A DNA stretch of 64,000 nucleotides from contig JACKGZ010000004.1 in assembly GCA_020639255.1 (NCBI GenBank), positions 248,001-312,000 of the forward strand, given 5' to 3'. The stretch is from Phycisphaera sp. Its GTDB lineage: Bacteria > Planctomycetota > Phycisphaerae > Phycisphaerales > UBA1924. The first letter of the stretch is position 1. The number at the start of each line of letters is the position of its first letter. The notes beneath the pieces are model-generated. The model had not been told where the DNA came from. It made no database searches and saw only the letters and a list, made by a program, of their open reading frames with translations. Made by a program: the position numbers and the translations under genes. Below, in pieces: positions 42,080-51,872 of this stretch.

Positions 42080-43840
42080 TCAGCAGCCCGCGTTGTAGTT
42101 GGCGACCCACGCACTGAAGTCGGCGGGCGTGCAAGAGCTATCCCCATTCTGGTCACAATCTGGAGCCTGCGCGTTGAACGCTGCGACCCATGCTGAGAAA
42201 TCAGCAGGCGAGAGCATCCCGTCGCCATTGGTGTCGGCTGGGCATGCGGGCACGAGTCTCAGGGCGACGATCGCCTCTGTGGCATCGGTAAACACGACGC
42301 GCACGAAGAGCTCGCCCATTTCGGCGAACCCGGACTGGTACCCAATCTCGGCGGGATTCTCCTGGAAATAAAACTGCGATACGGCCTTCATCATCGGCAT
42401 CCCAGGCAAGCTTGACGCGTCGAGCAGATCGCCCTCACGCATCGCGACGCGGAGAGACCCGGACGTGTCGCTCATCAGCAGCACAGAGTCGTTCGCACTC
42501 GTCACACTCGGGCCAGTGATCTGCGCCACCAGCGCGAACTGGCCCGCGCCGTTCACGGCATGACGCGAAGCGTCCAATGTCTGGTACGTGATCCCGGGAT
42601 CGAGCGCGGGAACCTGATCGCCCTCGCGGGCGATGATGACCGGGATTCCGCCTGGACGCTTGAGCCAATAGGCGCGGTTGTTGGCGTTCGTGACACCGGC
42701 GCCCGTCAGCTCGGTGCGAAAGTACACCGAGCCATCGCCGCAGATCAGAGGGGTGAACGTGCTCCCATAGAGCACACCCGGCTCTGTACCCGGGGCCATG
42801 ACGCCCTGCCTGCACACCTCGACGAACCCGTTGCCGGGCTCCTGGCACCATGAGCTTTGAGCGAACCCGCCCGAACCATCCGCGGGTGTGAGATACGTAT
42901 GGAACGTGATCAAGCCACTCGAGTTCATGTCGGGAACGAAGAGATACTGATACACGCTCTGCGGCTCGCCCGCGGGTGATTCCCACTCGATGACTGTGGG
43001 CACGAGCGGGCCCGCGCCCTGGCTCGCGTAGATGACCTCGGTATCCTGCGAGCCGGTAATCGGGTCTCCGACGATCACGTTGGCGATCGAGTCACCCAAC
43101 CTGTTCATGCCGTTGAATCCGAGGAAATTCGCAACAATGCCCTGGGGGAATCCGGGCGCCTGACCGCCCAGGCGCAGAACCATCTCGTGCTGGCCCTGGG
43201 GCGTGTAGTGCCAGAAGCTCGTCTCGTTCAGAGCCGTCACGCCCGCGCCCCGGAACCATCCCTTGTAGAGGACCGTGTCGTTCTCGGCGAGGAACGGCAC
43301 GATGGTGACATACCCCGAGGGCGTCCCGAACTCATCGAACTGAATATCGGGTGGGAACCCTGCCGGGACATCGCCCGTGCGCGCCACGAGCTCGGGCGCG
43401 GATCCCTCGCGGATGACCCAGATGCACCGGTCGTTCGTTGCGTCGACGCCGATGCCCGTGACGCGCCCGTTGAAGGCGAGCGTGCCGAGCCTGTTGAACG
43501 CGGGGCGGTTGAAATCGAGGTACACCACGCCCGCGGGTGCGCCGGCGGCCTGCTGCCCCGCGACGATATTGAGCACAAGATTCCCTCGGGTCGGCTCGTG
43601 CCAGATGCCCTGCTCGGTCTCGACGGTTGTGCCCGGGCCATCAAGCCAGCCACGGAGCGCGACGCGTCCGAACTCGTTGGTCGAGGGCGTCCCGAACTTC
43701 TCAAACACGATCCCGGCACCCATCCCCGGTGCGGGCCAGCCGGTAGCCGTCACCATCCGTGTGGTCACCCCCTGCTGCGAGAACGCCTCGCCCGAGAGAG
43801 CGAGAGCGAGCGTGAGACCGGCTGCATACAACTTCGACAT
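42080..43840 (-). CDS. Secreted NxxGxxAF-repeat protein with GC-type dockerin
   Basis: Exported protein of 586 aa: signal peptide (1-21, 'ALALSGEAFSQ'), then about seven ~65-residue repeats with 'ARTGDVPAGFPP'-like loops and 'LNRLGTLAFNGRV' motifs, then the dockerin pair ending NAGC. The ATG at 43840 starts the signal peptide; the frame upstream to 43978 is out-of-frame overlap with the preceding gene's tail. It follows its paralogue (43864-45612) by 23 bp, so both are likely one transcription unit. Confidence 0.88.
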   Translation of the reverse strand: MSKLYAAGLTLALALSGEAFSQQGVTTRMVTATGWPAPGMGAGIVFEKFGTPSTNEFGRVALRGWLDGPGTTVETEQGIWHEPTRGNLVLNIVAGQQAAGAPAGVVYLDFNRPAFNRLGTLAFNGRVTGIGVDATNDRCIWVIREGSAPELVARTGDVPAGFPPDIQFDEFGTPSGYVTIVPFLAENDTVLYKGWFRGAGVTALNETSFWHYTPQGQHEMVLRLGGQAPGFPQGIVANFLGFNGMNRLGDSIANVIVGDPITGSQDTEVIYASQGAGPLVPTVIEWESPAGEPQSVYQYLFVPDMNSSGLITFHTYLTPADGSGGFAQSSWCQEPGNGFVEVCRQGVMAPGTEPGVLYGSTFTPLICGDGSVYFRTELTGAGVTNANNRAYWLKRPGGIPVIIAREGDQVPALDPGITYQTLDASRHAVNGAGQFALVAQITGPSVTSANDSVLLMSDTSGSLRVAMREGDLLDASSLPGMPMMKAVSQFYFQENPAEIGYQSGFAEMGELFVRVVFTDATEAIVALRLVPACPADTNGDGMLSPADFSAWVAAFNAQAPDCDQNGDSSCTPADFSAWVANYNAGC

Positions 43841-43863
43841 CGGATTCGTCCTCACACGAGCGG

Positions 43864-45612
43864 TCAAGAGCAGCCCGCGTTGTAGTTGGCGACCCAAGCG
43901 CTGAAGTCCGCGGGCGTGCAAGAGCCATCTCCGTTCTGATCGCACTCGGAAGCCTGGGCGTTGAACGCCGCGACCCATGCGGAGAAGTCGGCGGGCGACA
44001 CAATCCCATCACCATTCACATCAGCGATACACACTACCTTTGCAACACGAATTGCACGAGTTCCATCCGTAAAGTAAAGAAGATATGCTAATCGATTGTT
44101 GTCACTCAGATTGCGTCGCCTTCCATCTTCTCCACCGCTGCCAAGTAATGTATACAAATCCGATATCACCCGAAGGTCGTTCCCGGCGGGCGAGTCGTCC
44201 AAGTCGACAGTTTCGCCTGTGCGAGCAACGAGCAGAGGTGTCATGCCATCATGGCACAACCACAATCCCTTGTCGTTGGTCGAATCGACACCTGATCCCG
44301 ATAGTTTGGCACTGATAAAGTACCAACCTACCGAATTATCACCTATCGATGGGAACGAATAGTACAGCACCCCAGCATCCAATCCGGCTGCTTGCTCATC
44401 TTGAAAGTGAAGGAGTTTTACGCTGCCGTCGGAGCCAATATCGAGCAGACACCGCTTCATTCCCTGGCCCGCCTCAAAGAATGAAGAGTACTGAGTCGTT
44501 CGCACGCGTCCTAGTCGAGAAGACGCAACAGATTCAATTACCACATCATCAGGGTTCCAAGGCCCTGGCATATCAGTGAAGAGCGTCAGTCGAAGCTGGC
44601 CGTCAGGCATCTCTTGCCAGTTGGCGCCATCGCCTGGATTGTCATATTGCTCGCTGATCAATCTACTATGAATGCTGACGCGACCATCATCGGTGATGCC
44701 CCCAAGATGAACGCTCCGAAGGAGTACATCAGACGGCATGCCGGGCGCATGATCGCCCGAGCGTATCAGTGCTTGCCATCCGTTGCCGCCTCGCTTGACA
44801 ATGACAACGCCATTATTACTCGTATCGACTCCTGGTCCGGCCAAGGCAATGTACGAGAAGAGATCGTTTGAACTGTTGATTTGCGAGCTGCCGACAGTCT
44901 CGATTGTGTATGCTTCGTACGGCGGCACCGCCGAATCGCCTGCACGCAATTCGAGAGCGAAGGCCCCCGCATTCCCGACCCATAGCCCACGATCGTTTTC
45001 TGTTGTAACAGCGGACCCACTCAATGTGGCAGCCAGCGTCATCACACCTGAATCGCTGAAGTACGGCCGTGTCTGCGCCAGGGCATAGTCATTTCCGAAG
45101 AACGAGAATACCGTACCGGGCTCCGTCCCCGGTGCCGGATCACCGAGCCTAGCTACGAGCCGGATCGATGGCGTCAGACCATCAGACCAGAACCCGATGT
45201 TATTCGATGAATCAATGCCTTCGCCCCTCAGCGACGCGTTGAAAGCGACCCGCCCGTACCGATTGATGTTCGGTCGCTGGATGATGTCGTACACCAATCC
45301 GTCGTCAACTCCGGGAGCCTGATCGCCGGTGCGTGCTAGCAATTCAAAGTCGCCGCCATCGACCTGACGCCAGATACCCGAATCATTCTGACCGGTGATG
45401 ATGCCCTCGCCCTGCAGCCAGGCCACGAAAGCAATGTCACCGTCTTTGCTGACTGCGGGAGTACCCATTCGTTCGATAGTGACGCCGCTCGGAAGTCCGG
45501 GAAGTACGTCACCAGACTTCACGAGTGTGTACTGCTGGAGAGACTGAGCGGAAACGGCTTGAGCGCAAAGCAGGATGCCAAGACTGATGGAATGCATTTG
45601 GATCAATTGCAT
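43864..45612 (-). CDS. Secreted NxxGxxAF-repeat protein with GC-type dockerin
   Basis: Exported protein of 582 aa and paralogue of the next gene. Signal peptide 'SISLGILLCAQAVSAQ', about seven NxxGxxAF-type repeats ('INRYGRVAFNASLRG', 'ARTGDQAPG'), then the dockerin pair (SPADFSAWVAAFN, TPADFSAWVANYNAGCS). The ATG at 45612 is preferred because GGAG lies seven bases upstream; an ATG at 45630 and a TTG at 45633 are less well placed. It shares its architecture with the PEP-CTERM-tailed protein at 22243. Confidence 0.88.
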   Translation of the reverse strand: MQLIQMHSISLGILLCAQAVSAQSLQQYTLVKSGDVLPGLPSGVTIERMGTPAVSKDGDIAFVAWLQGEGIITGQNDSGIWRQVDGGDFELLARTGDQAPGVDDGLVYDIIQRPNINRYGRVAFNASLRGEGIDSSNNIGFWSDGLTPSIRLVARLGDPAPGTEPGTVFSFFGNDYALAQTRPYFSDSGVMTLAATLSGSAVTTENDRGLWVGNAGAFALELRAGDSAVPPYEAYTIETVGSSQINSSNDLFSYIALAGPGVDTSNNGVVIVKRGGNGWQALIRSGDHAPGMPSDVLLRSVHLGGITDDGRVSIHSRLISEQYDNPGDGANWQEMPDGQLRLTLFTDMPGPWNPDDVVIESVASSRLGRVRTTQYSSFFEAGQGMKRCLLDIGSDGSVKLLHFQDEQAAGLDAGVLYYSFPSIGDNSVGWYFISAKLSGSGVDSTNDKGLWLCHDGMTPLLVARTGETVDLDDSPAGNDLRVISDLYTLLGSGGEDGRRRNLSDNNRLAYLLYFTDGTRAIRVAKVVCIADVNGDGIVSPADFSAWVAAFNAQASECDQNGDGSCTPADFSAWVANYNAGCS

Positions 45613-45791
45613 CTTGTAACTCCAGCTCATCAAATGACAGAATGGCGAGATATGCTTCGTCGATACCTGCCACGCAGTGTAATCGACGAGGGCGATTCAA
45701 AGCACCCATTCTCAGAAATGGACATATTCTAACAACCGAAGCATGCGGCAGAGCACCCGGAGCCACTCCGCCCACTAAGTCCCCAGCCGCT

Positions 45792-46697
45792 CTATTGACA
45801 CGAGTTGTAGTTCGCCACCCATGAAGAGAAGTCGGCGGGGCTGAGGATGCCGTCCTGGTTCTGATCCGCGTTGGCACAGCCGGGAAAGCCGAGCCCCAGA
45901 TTGAAGCAGCCCACCCAGCTGGAGAAATCCGCGGCTGTGGTAGTGCCGTCGTGATTCATGTCGGCCAGTGCGCAAGGTGTCGGCTCGACGGGCAGTGACA
46001 CAATCTCGATGTTATCGATCTTGGCGCTGCCGCTATCGAATCTCACCTGAATCGAATCGACTTCAGAAAGGCGCTTTGATGTCGCCTCAGGAAGAGTGTC
46101 ACCCGTGAGAATCGTCTGCCACACCGGACTCGGATCGGAGTGATTCAGCAATGAGAGCACGGAGGATATCGTGCCGTTCTCATCCTGTACGAGTTCCGCG
46201 CGCAATGTGAGGCGATCGCCAGTAGCAACGCGATTCGATATATCGCTATTGAGGACCGGACTACCGACGAGCTGTAGCTGCAGCGTGGGTATAGACGTTG
46301 AGTTGCGCGCGAGTCCGTATCCGCAGACTCCCTCGCCAGAGTTAAGGACGAAGTCTCCGTTGTTGTCTTCGTAGAGGTAGACCTGTATCGACACATTCCC
46401 TGTAGTCACAAGGTAGTGCACATCGAATGTCAGCCGGATCGCATCAGCATCACACTCAGATGCAAAGTCAAAGCTGCCGCCAGATTGCCTCACAGCCGTC
46501 TTGAAGGTCCCTGAGATAGCCGGCGAATCACCGTCTTGAATCACGCTCGGTGTGCCGTTTCCGCCAGCGCTACGCCGCCACCCATCTTGGTTTTCAAGAG
46601 GCTGATCGACGATGAGATCGTCAAACGTGTAAACAGCCTGCGAATGCGCCCGCAGTGAGCACATCGTCAGAATGAGTGCAATCGTCAGGTTGCGCAT
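45792..46697 (-). CDS. Secreted protein with divergent dockerin tail
   Basis: Exported protein of 301 aa. Signal peptide (1-19, ending AHS), then a ~210-residue beta-rich domain opening 'YTFDDLIVDQPLENQDGW' with a 'LYEDNNGDF' loop, resembling the jelly-roll or LamG-like modules of secreted proteins, though I cannot assign a family. The C-terminal pair 'AADFSSWVGCFN' and 'PADFSSWVANYN' is a divergent GC-type dockerin. Third gene of the same strand cluster; a 179-bp gap separates it from the next NxxGxxAF gene. Confidence 0.82.
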   Translation of the reverse strand: MRNLTIALILTMCSLRAHSQAVYTFDDLIVDQPLENQDGWRRSAGGNGTPSVIQDGDSPAISGTFKTAVRQSGGSFDFASECDADAIRLTFDVHYLVTTGNVSIQVYLYEDNNGDFVLNSGEGVCGYGLARNSTSIPTLQLQLVGSPVLNSDISNRVATGDRLTLRAELVQDENGTISSVLSLLNHSDPSPVWQTILTGDTLPEATSKRLSEVDSIQVRFDSGSAKIDNIEIVSLPVEPTPCALADMNHDGTTTAADFSSWVGCFNLGLGFPGCANADQNQDGILSPADFSSWVANYNSCQ

Positions 46698-46850
46698 TGA
46701 GTACTCCCCGTGTCTATGCGTATTTCATCCATGGACCGGCTCTAGTCCATTATTTTCATTTGGACTTTACAGATTCACCACACAGATTTTGGGCAATCAT
46801 TTACTTTTTATTCTCAACGCCTCGCTTGGCCCAATGGCAGAACACCTAGT

Positions 46851-49412
46851 CTATGACATGTAATCATTCGCTAGAACCCCTTTGTAGAGAGCCTTTGCCG
46901 TCTTTGCCTCTCTAACACCGTCCCGCACCTCAGCACGAGTCAGGTCTAACACCCGTAGCTTGCCATCATCCTCAGCTACTGCCTCGATGCGGCGGAAACG
47001 CTGCCCATGGGTCTCGGCGTAGCGGGTGAGGCCCTTCAGCTTGGGCAGGGCGTCGGCAAGATGGGTGCCATGCGGATCGACGATGTCAGCGACGATCGAT
47101 CCATCTTTTTCAGCAAAGAAAATGAAGTCCGGCCTCACAATCCGAGTGTCGTCATCCTCGACGTACGCGATACCAAGAGAGTCTTGGCTCGGGCGATCAG
47201 GGTTCCGGTACCAGAACCTGAAGCCCTCACGCTTGCACTCTGATTCCAAGACTGATTTCTCCCAGCCGAGCAACTCGGCAGGGTACAAACCTTGTTCATC
47301 GCAGAGCAGATGCTTCCCGTAAGTGGGGATCGCCGTCTCTAAACCATCCTTCTCACGCACCTTTGTTGGCTCGAAACGAGATGTTGGTCGAGCAAGATCC
47401 ACATCTTGGGGGTCAGTACTGAGCGCCACGATCTGCCGATAGGCCTCCTGTCTGTCGTGCGGGAGACCTTTGATGCGTTCGCGGTACTTGTCGAACCACG
47501 AGTCAGACAGAGCCTTCGCCTCGGCGTCGAAGATGACCCCAAGGTTCTCCATGAGATGGAGAGCAGCGACATCCTCGCGAGCCTCAATTAGGGCGTCGTC
47601 AAAGTCATCCTCAGCCTCAGGCTTCTGTTTGGCTCGCTCCATTGTGTAGGTGCGAGCGATATCCGGGCTGATGATTCGAGCCGTTCGTCGGTATGCATCG
47701 CCAACGACTGCTTCGTCAGCTTTGGCTTGGAAGAACTCGTCCTGAAGCATGCCGGTATTCATGTGGGCGATGATGGTCCGGCCATCGACGGTCATCACGG
47801 CAGCGCGCTTGTCCTTGAATGCTTTCTCGTTCTTCCCGATAAATCCGTCGAGTACTTTGTGCATCGCCGCATGAGCTTTGCCGCCCGCGCCGGCCAGCAG
47901 TCCATCCGATGCCAACTCATGGGCCAGCGCGGTCAGGCGGGTGGCGGGCTTCGCTCCACGTTGCGGTCGGGTCTGCGACGGGAGTGAAACGAACTTCTCC
48001 CACACCGACTCGGGCACTGCAGGGTTCGGCTTCATCTCCCTCGGATTGACCAGAATGCGACCCGTTGGCGGAGAATCTCCACTGCCGTCCCGCAGCGCTT
48101 GGATGACTCCCTCGACGGTCTCCTTGTCGAACTTCGGCAGCAGGCAGTCAACCGAGTTGAGCCGATCGTTGCCGGGGATTCGCCGCGCGAGGGGTGTCCG
48201 CACCATGCGGCCAAGCAACTGAGCGATGTACGTCTGATCTTTCGCGGGTCGGAAGGAAACCATCACCTCGGCGCGAGGGCAGTCCCATCCGGTGCTGATG
48301 GCGTCCTTGGCAATCAGGATGCGGATCCAATTGGAGTCCTGGACTCGCTGCGGCTCGATGTACGGCACCTTGTATGGCCCAAAGGTCTGCGTCGAATGCT
48401 CGCCGAAGACATGACCGACGTTGTTCTCCGACAACTCAGGCCATTGCTTCAGGATCGTGTCGAGGGCCTTCCCGATATCGTTGTGGTTCGGCGTATTCGG
48501 CACCTGCAGAACCATGAGCGGCTTGACGACCTCGCCATCGCCCTGCTCCTTCGAGTAGGTCTTCCACTCCTCCGACGACTCTCGCAACTTGTCGGTCGCT
48601 CGACGTACCAGAACGGTATCGAAGTCGCCCATGGGCTCGTCAGGGATGTCGAGCGCGATGGTGTCCTTCAGCAAGCCCGAGTCTTGGACCCGAGCCGAAT
48701 CAACGGTGACAGGCGGAAGCGTGGTCCGGCCTTCCGCAGCCGTCATCGCCTGGTTGAATCGCTCGACGGTTGCAGAGATGCCCCAGACAACCGGTATGCC
48801 GGGCACGCCCTTCTCGCCGTTGATGAGCCGTCGGACGATCGTGGACTTCTCTCGGTTCTGGCCGCCCAACCCTCGATGGGCCTCGTCCAGCACGAGATAC
48901 AGCGTCAACGCTGGATCCTCGATCGTATTCCGAATGGTGTCCCAGATCGTGTGGCTCCGTAGGTCGGGCCGCATCTCCGGAAAGGTTCCTTCTTCATCAA
49001 AGCCTCGGACTAGCAGACTCTGCTTGCCGAGCTTCTGGGTGTTGAGGATGTAAATCTTGCCGGGGTCGAACTTCGGTCTGTTGAACGTGTTCTCGACCAC
49101 GACGAGATCGGTGTGTCGCAGCCGATCGGAAGACTCCATCAAGCGAAAGCGGGTCTGTTCGTTGAGTGAGGGATCGTCACTGAACCAGATGACCACCGCT
49201 CCGGGGTCTCGGTCGAACTCGTAGCCGTCGTCGCCATGGAAGAGAGCCTCGAAGACCGCAGCGGCCATGACCGTCTTGCCCGCACCGGTGGCAGCGGTCA
49301 AGGAGAACGCATGCCGATCGCTATCCTCGCGCCAACGCTTGCGAGCCTTGCGGAGGTGCGACAGCACGTCGATCACGGCCTCGTCCTGATAGTCCTTGAG
49401 CGTGAACTTCAT
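46851..49412 (-). CDS. res: DEAD/DEAH helicase, type III restriction subunit-like
   Basis: SF2 helicase of 853 aa. Walker A ATGAGKT (41-47), DEAH box in 'YLVLDEAHRGLGG' (about 170-180), and helicase C-terminal motifs 'ISTGWDCPRA' and 'LLGRMVRTP'. The C-terminal region 'RPDFIFFAEKDGSIVADIVDP' sits where type III Res subunits have a PD-(D/E)xK nuclease, but the Lys is absent, so cleavage activity is doubtful. The ATG overlaps the methylase stop (ATGA). It forms an operon with the adenine methylase and an HTH protein; together restriction or another DNA-modification-linked defence role is expected. Confidence 0.88.
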   Translation of the reverse strand: MKFTLKDYQDEAVIDVLSHLRKARKRWREDSDRHAFSLTAATGAGKTVMAAAVFEALFHGDDGYEFDRDPGAVVIWFSDDPSLNEQTRFRLMESSDRLRHTDLVVVENTFNRPKFDPGKIYILNTQKLGKQSLLVRGFDEEGTFPEMRPDLRSHTIWDTIRNTIEDPALTLYLVLDEAHRGLGGQNREKSTIVRRLINGEKGVPGIPVVWGISATVERFNQAMTAAEGRTTLPPVTVDSARVQDSGLLKDTIALDIPDEPMGDFDTVLVRRATDKLRESSEEWKTYSKEQGDGEVVKPLMVLQVPNTPNHNDIGKALDTILKQWPELSENNVGHVFGEHSTQTFGPYKVPYIEPQRVQDSNWIRILIAKDAISTGWDCPRAEVMVSFRPAKDQTYIAQLLGRMVRTPLARRIPGNDRLNSVDCLLPKFDKETVEGVIQALRDGSGDSPPTGRILVNPREMKPNPAVPESVWEKFVSLPSQTRPQRGAKPATRLTALAHELASDGLLAGAGGKAHAAMHKVLDGFIGKNEKAFKDKRAAVMTVDGRTIIAHMNTGMLQDEFFQAKADEAVVGDAYRRTARIISPDIARTYTMERAKQKPEAEDDFDDALIEAREDVAALHLMENLGVIFDAEAKALSDSWFDKYRERIKGLPHDRQEAYRQIVALSTDPQDVDLARPTSRFEPTKVREKDGLETAIPTYGKHLLCDEQGLYPAELLGWEKSVLESECKREGFRFWYRNPDRPSQDSLGIAYVEDDDTRIVRPDFIFFAEKDGSIVADIVDPHGTHLADALPKLKGLTRYAETHGQRFRRIEAVAEDDGKLRVLDLTRAEVRDGVREAKTAKALYKGVLANDYMS

Positions 49413-51541
49413 GCCTCATCCCCGTTTGCAAACGCAAAGTTGGTGAGGTACGACTCGTACAGGCGAATCGCCTCAAAGCCTTCAGGCAGCCGACGCGACA
49501 ATGCCTGGAAACGCCGCTCGTCGTCCGTAACGATGTAGACGATGCGCAGATCCTCAGCCTTGCGGACGGCCTTCAGGAACTCCGTAGCCTTGTCCAACTC
49601 GATGAGCAGCCCGTAGGTATCGGCGACGGCCCATCCTGCCGATGGCACCTTGTCGATGCGTTGGCCGGCGCTGCCGGCCCGCATCCACAAGAGCGGGGCG
49701 ATGCGAGCGAACGCCGTCTGGTAGTTCACGCCGACCGGAGTCTCGTAGGTCAGCGTGAAGAACTCAGCGTTTTCCTCGAAGCCGTCCGACATCGGGAACT
49801 CATCCGTGAACTTGTAGGCACCCTTGATGGGATTCCCATCGGGCGTATTCCCGGAAATCGCCGCTTCAATGCGCGGCTTCGTGATGTGGTCGCAGATGCC
49901 GAGAGCTTCCCAATCGGAATCGCCAGGGCGAAACCGTTTCTCCCGAAGCGCTTTTTGCTCTAGGGCACTGACCTCGTTGTTCGTGACACTGATACATTGC
50001 CGCCTTCCGCTGTCTTGGCTGTTCAATCGCATGACTGCATGTGCAGTCGTGCCGGATCCGGAGAAGAAGTCGAGGACAACCGCATCAGGCTTGTCGGAGA
50101 CAAAGAACCGAAGTGCATCTTCGACAGCGTATAGAGACTTAGGAAATGGAAACCGTCGCCCACCAATGATCTCAGCTAAAAGTCGAGTGCCATATTGGGT
50201 CGCGTCATGCCCCGCTACTCGCCATTGAGTCGACGGCCGGATGAGTACGGTACTGGTATCTACGTCGTCAACTTGAAGTGACCCATCCTTGCCGCGGCCG
50301 GTAACCGTAAATTCCTTTCGCAATACTTTCTCGTACTCACCATTCTTGAGGGTGGAGACCGTGAAGCCCTTCTCTTGGGAGCCGGTTACACGAACACGAC
50401 CCTGCTCAATGCGTTTTTGAAGCGTGCTGGGTTGTGCTTGCCAGTTGCCTTCACTTCCATCCTTGCGGATCGGCAAAAGCGTTACCAAACCGGGCTTATC
50501 TGGGGCGGTGTGAACACCCTCAGGAAGTGCGTCGCCAATTGCTGCGATCCTCGGGCCGTCTGGATCAATGTATATTGGATAGAACAAGGCAGGTCGGTCG
50601 TGCCTCGCGGCATTGTTTTGGCCCGATCGGCGGAGTAAGTCCCAGCGAAGCTTGCCCGTATGCGTGCGCCCCCCCTCCGGCGCCCATTCTCTTGGCATAC
50701 GAACTCTTTGGGGCGCAGCTTCCCCGAACATGGCAAAGAATACGTACTCGTCGTTTCGCCCGAACGAACCGGCTCGCGCTCCACCCGCAGGGTTTATGAG
50801 TGTACTCACCATCTGTATGCGGGCTTCAGGAAGCACTTGCTCTAGAAGCAGTCCGAGTCGAAGGTATTCCTTCTCGTCAATCGTAACAATCATTACCGAG
50901 TCTGCTGGATTGAGGAGTTCCTTTGCCAAGCGGATGCGGCGCTCCATCATCGCGAGCCACTTGCTGTGCCGATAGAGATCGTCTCCTTCGACGTAGTCGT
51001 TGTTGTACTTCCAGTCCTTTGCCCCGGTGTTGTACGGCGGATCAATGTAGATGGCATCGACCTTGCCTCGGTGCGTCCAGGTCAAGGCTTTCAAGGCGTG
51101 GTAGTTCTCGCCGTTGATGACCGTGTGCCACGGCTTGTCCTTGCCACGGGAAACCGTGCCTGTTGAAACGAGCCCCGGGTAGATCGTGTCTCGGAACTCG
51201 GCGACGACCACGAGGTCATCGACGGAAGCAGTCGCCTGCTCCTCAGGATCATCGAGCCGCTCTAGCTCCGCCTGCTTTACCTTGCGCCCTTTGACGAGCT
51301 TGGTGACACGCCAGAGTCGCTGGTCGCCCTTTTTGGTCGAGCCCCGCTCCGGCAGCACCCGCACCTTGTCCCCCCGGCGTACTGGACGCTGGGGCAACTC
51401 AACGGCTTCAGGACGATGCCGCTCAAAGTTTAAGCCGAAAGAGAGTCGCGACGACAGCGCCTTGAACTCACGCTCAAGGTCCGCCGCCAGTTGCGGGTCT
51501 TTGGCCTTGGCCTTCTCGATCAGTTCGGTCAGTCGCGACAC
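49409..51541 (-). CDS. mod: Adenine-N6 DNA methyltransferase, type III Mod-like
   Basis: 710-aa beta-class amino-methyltransferase. Catalytic motif IV DPPY (167-170) precedes the SAM-binding motif I 'LDFFSGSGTTAHAVMRLN' (about 480), the beta-class order used by type III Mod subunits. Long N- and C-terminal extensions would recognise DNA. The GTG at 51541 has GAGGAG six bases upstream. Stop and start overlap with the helicase gene, and the HTH gene ends 18 bp before its start. The target sequence is unknown. Confidence 0.92.
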   Translation of the reverse strand: MSRLTELIEKAKAKDPQLAADLEREFKALSSRLSFGLNFERHRPEAVELPQRPVRRGDKVRVLPERGSTKKGDQRLWRVTKLVKGRKVKQAELERLDDPEEQATASVDDLVVVAEFRDTIYPGLVSTGTVSRGKDKPWHTVINGENYHALKALTWTHRGKVDAIYIDPPYNTGAKDWKYNNDYVEGDDLYRHSKWLAMMERRIRLAKELLNPADSVMIVTIDEKEYLRLGLLLEQVLPEARIQMVSTLINPAGGARAGSFGRNDEYVFFAMFGEAAPQRVRMPREWAPEGGRTHTGKLRWDLLRRSGQNNAARHDRPALFYPIYIDPDGPRIAAIGDALPEGVHTAPDKPGLVTLLPIRKDGSEGNWQAQPSTLQKRIEQGRVRVTGSQEKGFTVSTLKNGEYEKVLRKEFTVTGRGKDGSLQVDDVDTSTVLIRPSTQWRVAGHDATQYGTRLLAEIIGGRRFPFPKSLYAVEDALRFFVSDKPDAVVLDFFSGSGTTAHAVMRLNSQDSGRRQCISVTNNEVSALEQKALREKRFRPGDSDWEALGICDHITKPRIEAAISGNTPDGNPIKGAYKFTDEFPMSDGFEENAEFFTLTYETPVGVNYQTAFARIAPLLWMRAGSAGQRIDKVPSAGWAVADTYGLLIELDKATEFLKAVRKAEDLRIVYIVTDDERRFQALSRRLPEGFEAIRLYESYLTNFAFANGDEA

Positions 51542-51559
51542 CCTTGCTCCTCGTTCTCG

Positions 51560-51802
51560 TCACCGCTCGCCTGACTGGCCGCCGCCGTCTTCCGTCGCCG
51601 CCTTGCCGCCTGCGTTCAGCCAGGCATCGATCGCCGTCTTGTGGAACCGCCAATGCCGCCCGACCTTCTGCCCGGGGGCTCTGCCTTCCTGGGAGAGCTT
51701 GTAGAGCGACGACTTCGAGACCTGCAGGTACCCCTCAAACTCGTCGGTGATCGTCCATCCAGGCGAAAAAGTCAGCAACGTTCCCCAATGTGGTCTGGAC
51801 AT
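51560..51802 (-). CDS. Excisionase-family helix-turn-helix protein
   Basis: About 80 aa with an HTH_17/excisionase (MerR-like) winged helix: 'YLQVSKSSLYKLSQEGRAPGQKVGRHWRFHKTAIDAWL'. First gene of the HTH-methylase-helicase operon, so likely its transcriptional regulator. The start is uncertain: ATGs at 51802 and 51832 both lack good ribosome sites, and a TTG at 51778 is also possible. Confidence 0.75.
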   Translation of the reverse strand: MSRPHWGTLLTFSPGWTITDEFEGYLQVSKSSLYKLSQEGRAPGQKVGRHWRFHKTAIDAWLNAGGKAATEDGGGQSGER

Positions 51803-51872
51803 AAAGCCGGAGGATAGTCGCTTGTATCGCATGATGCTGGAAGCTCGAATACAGCAGCATGACCGAGCATCC

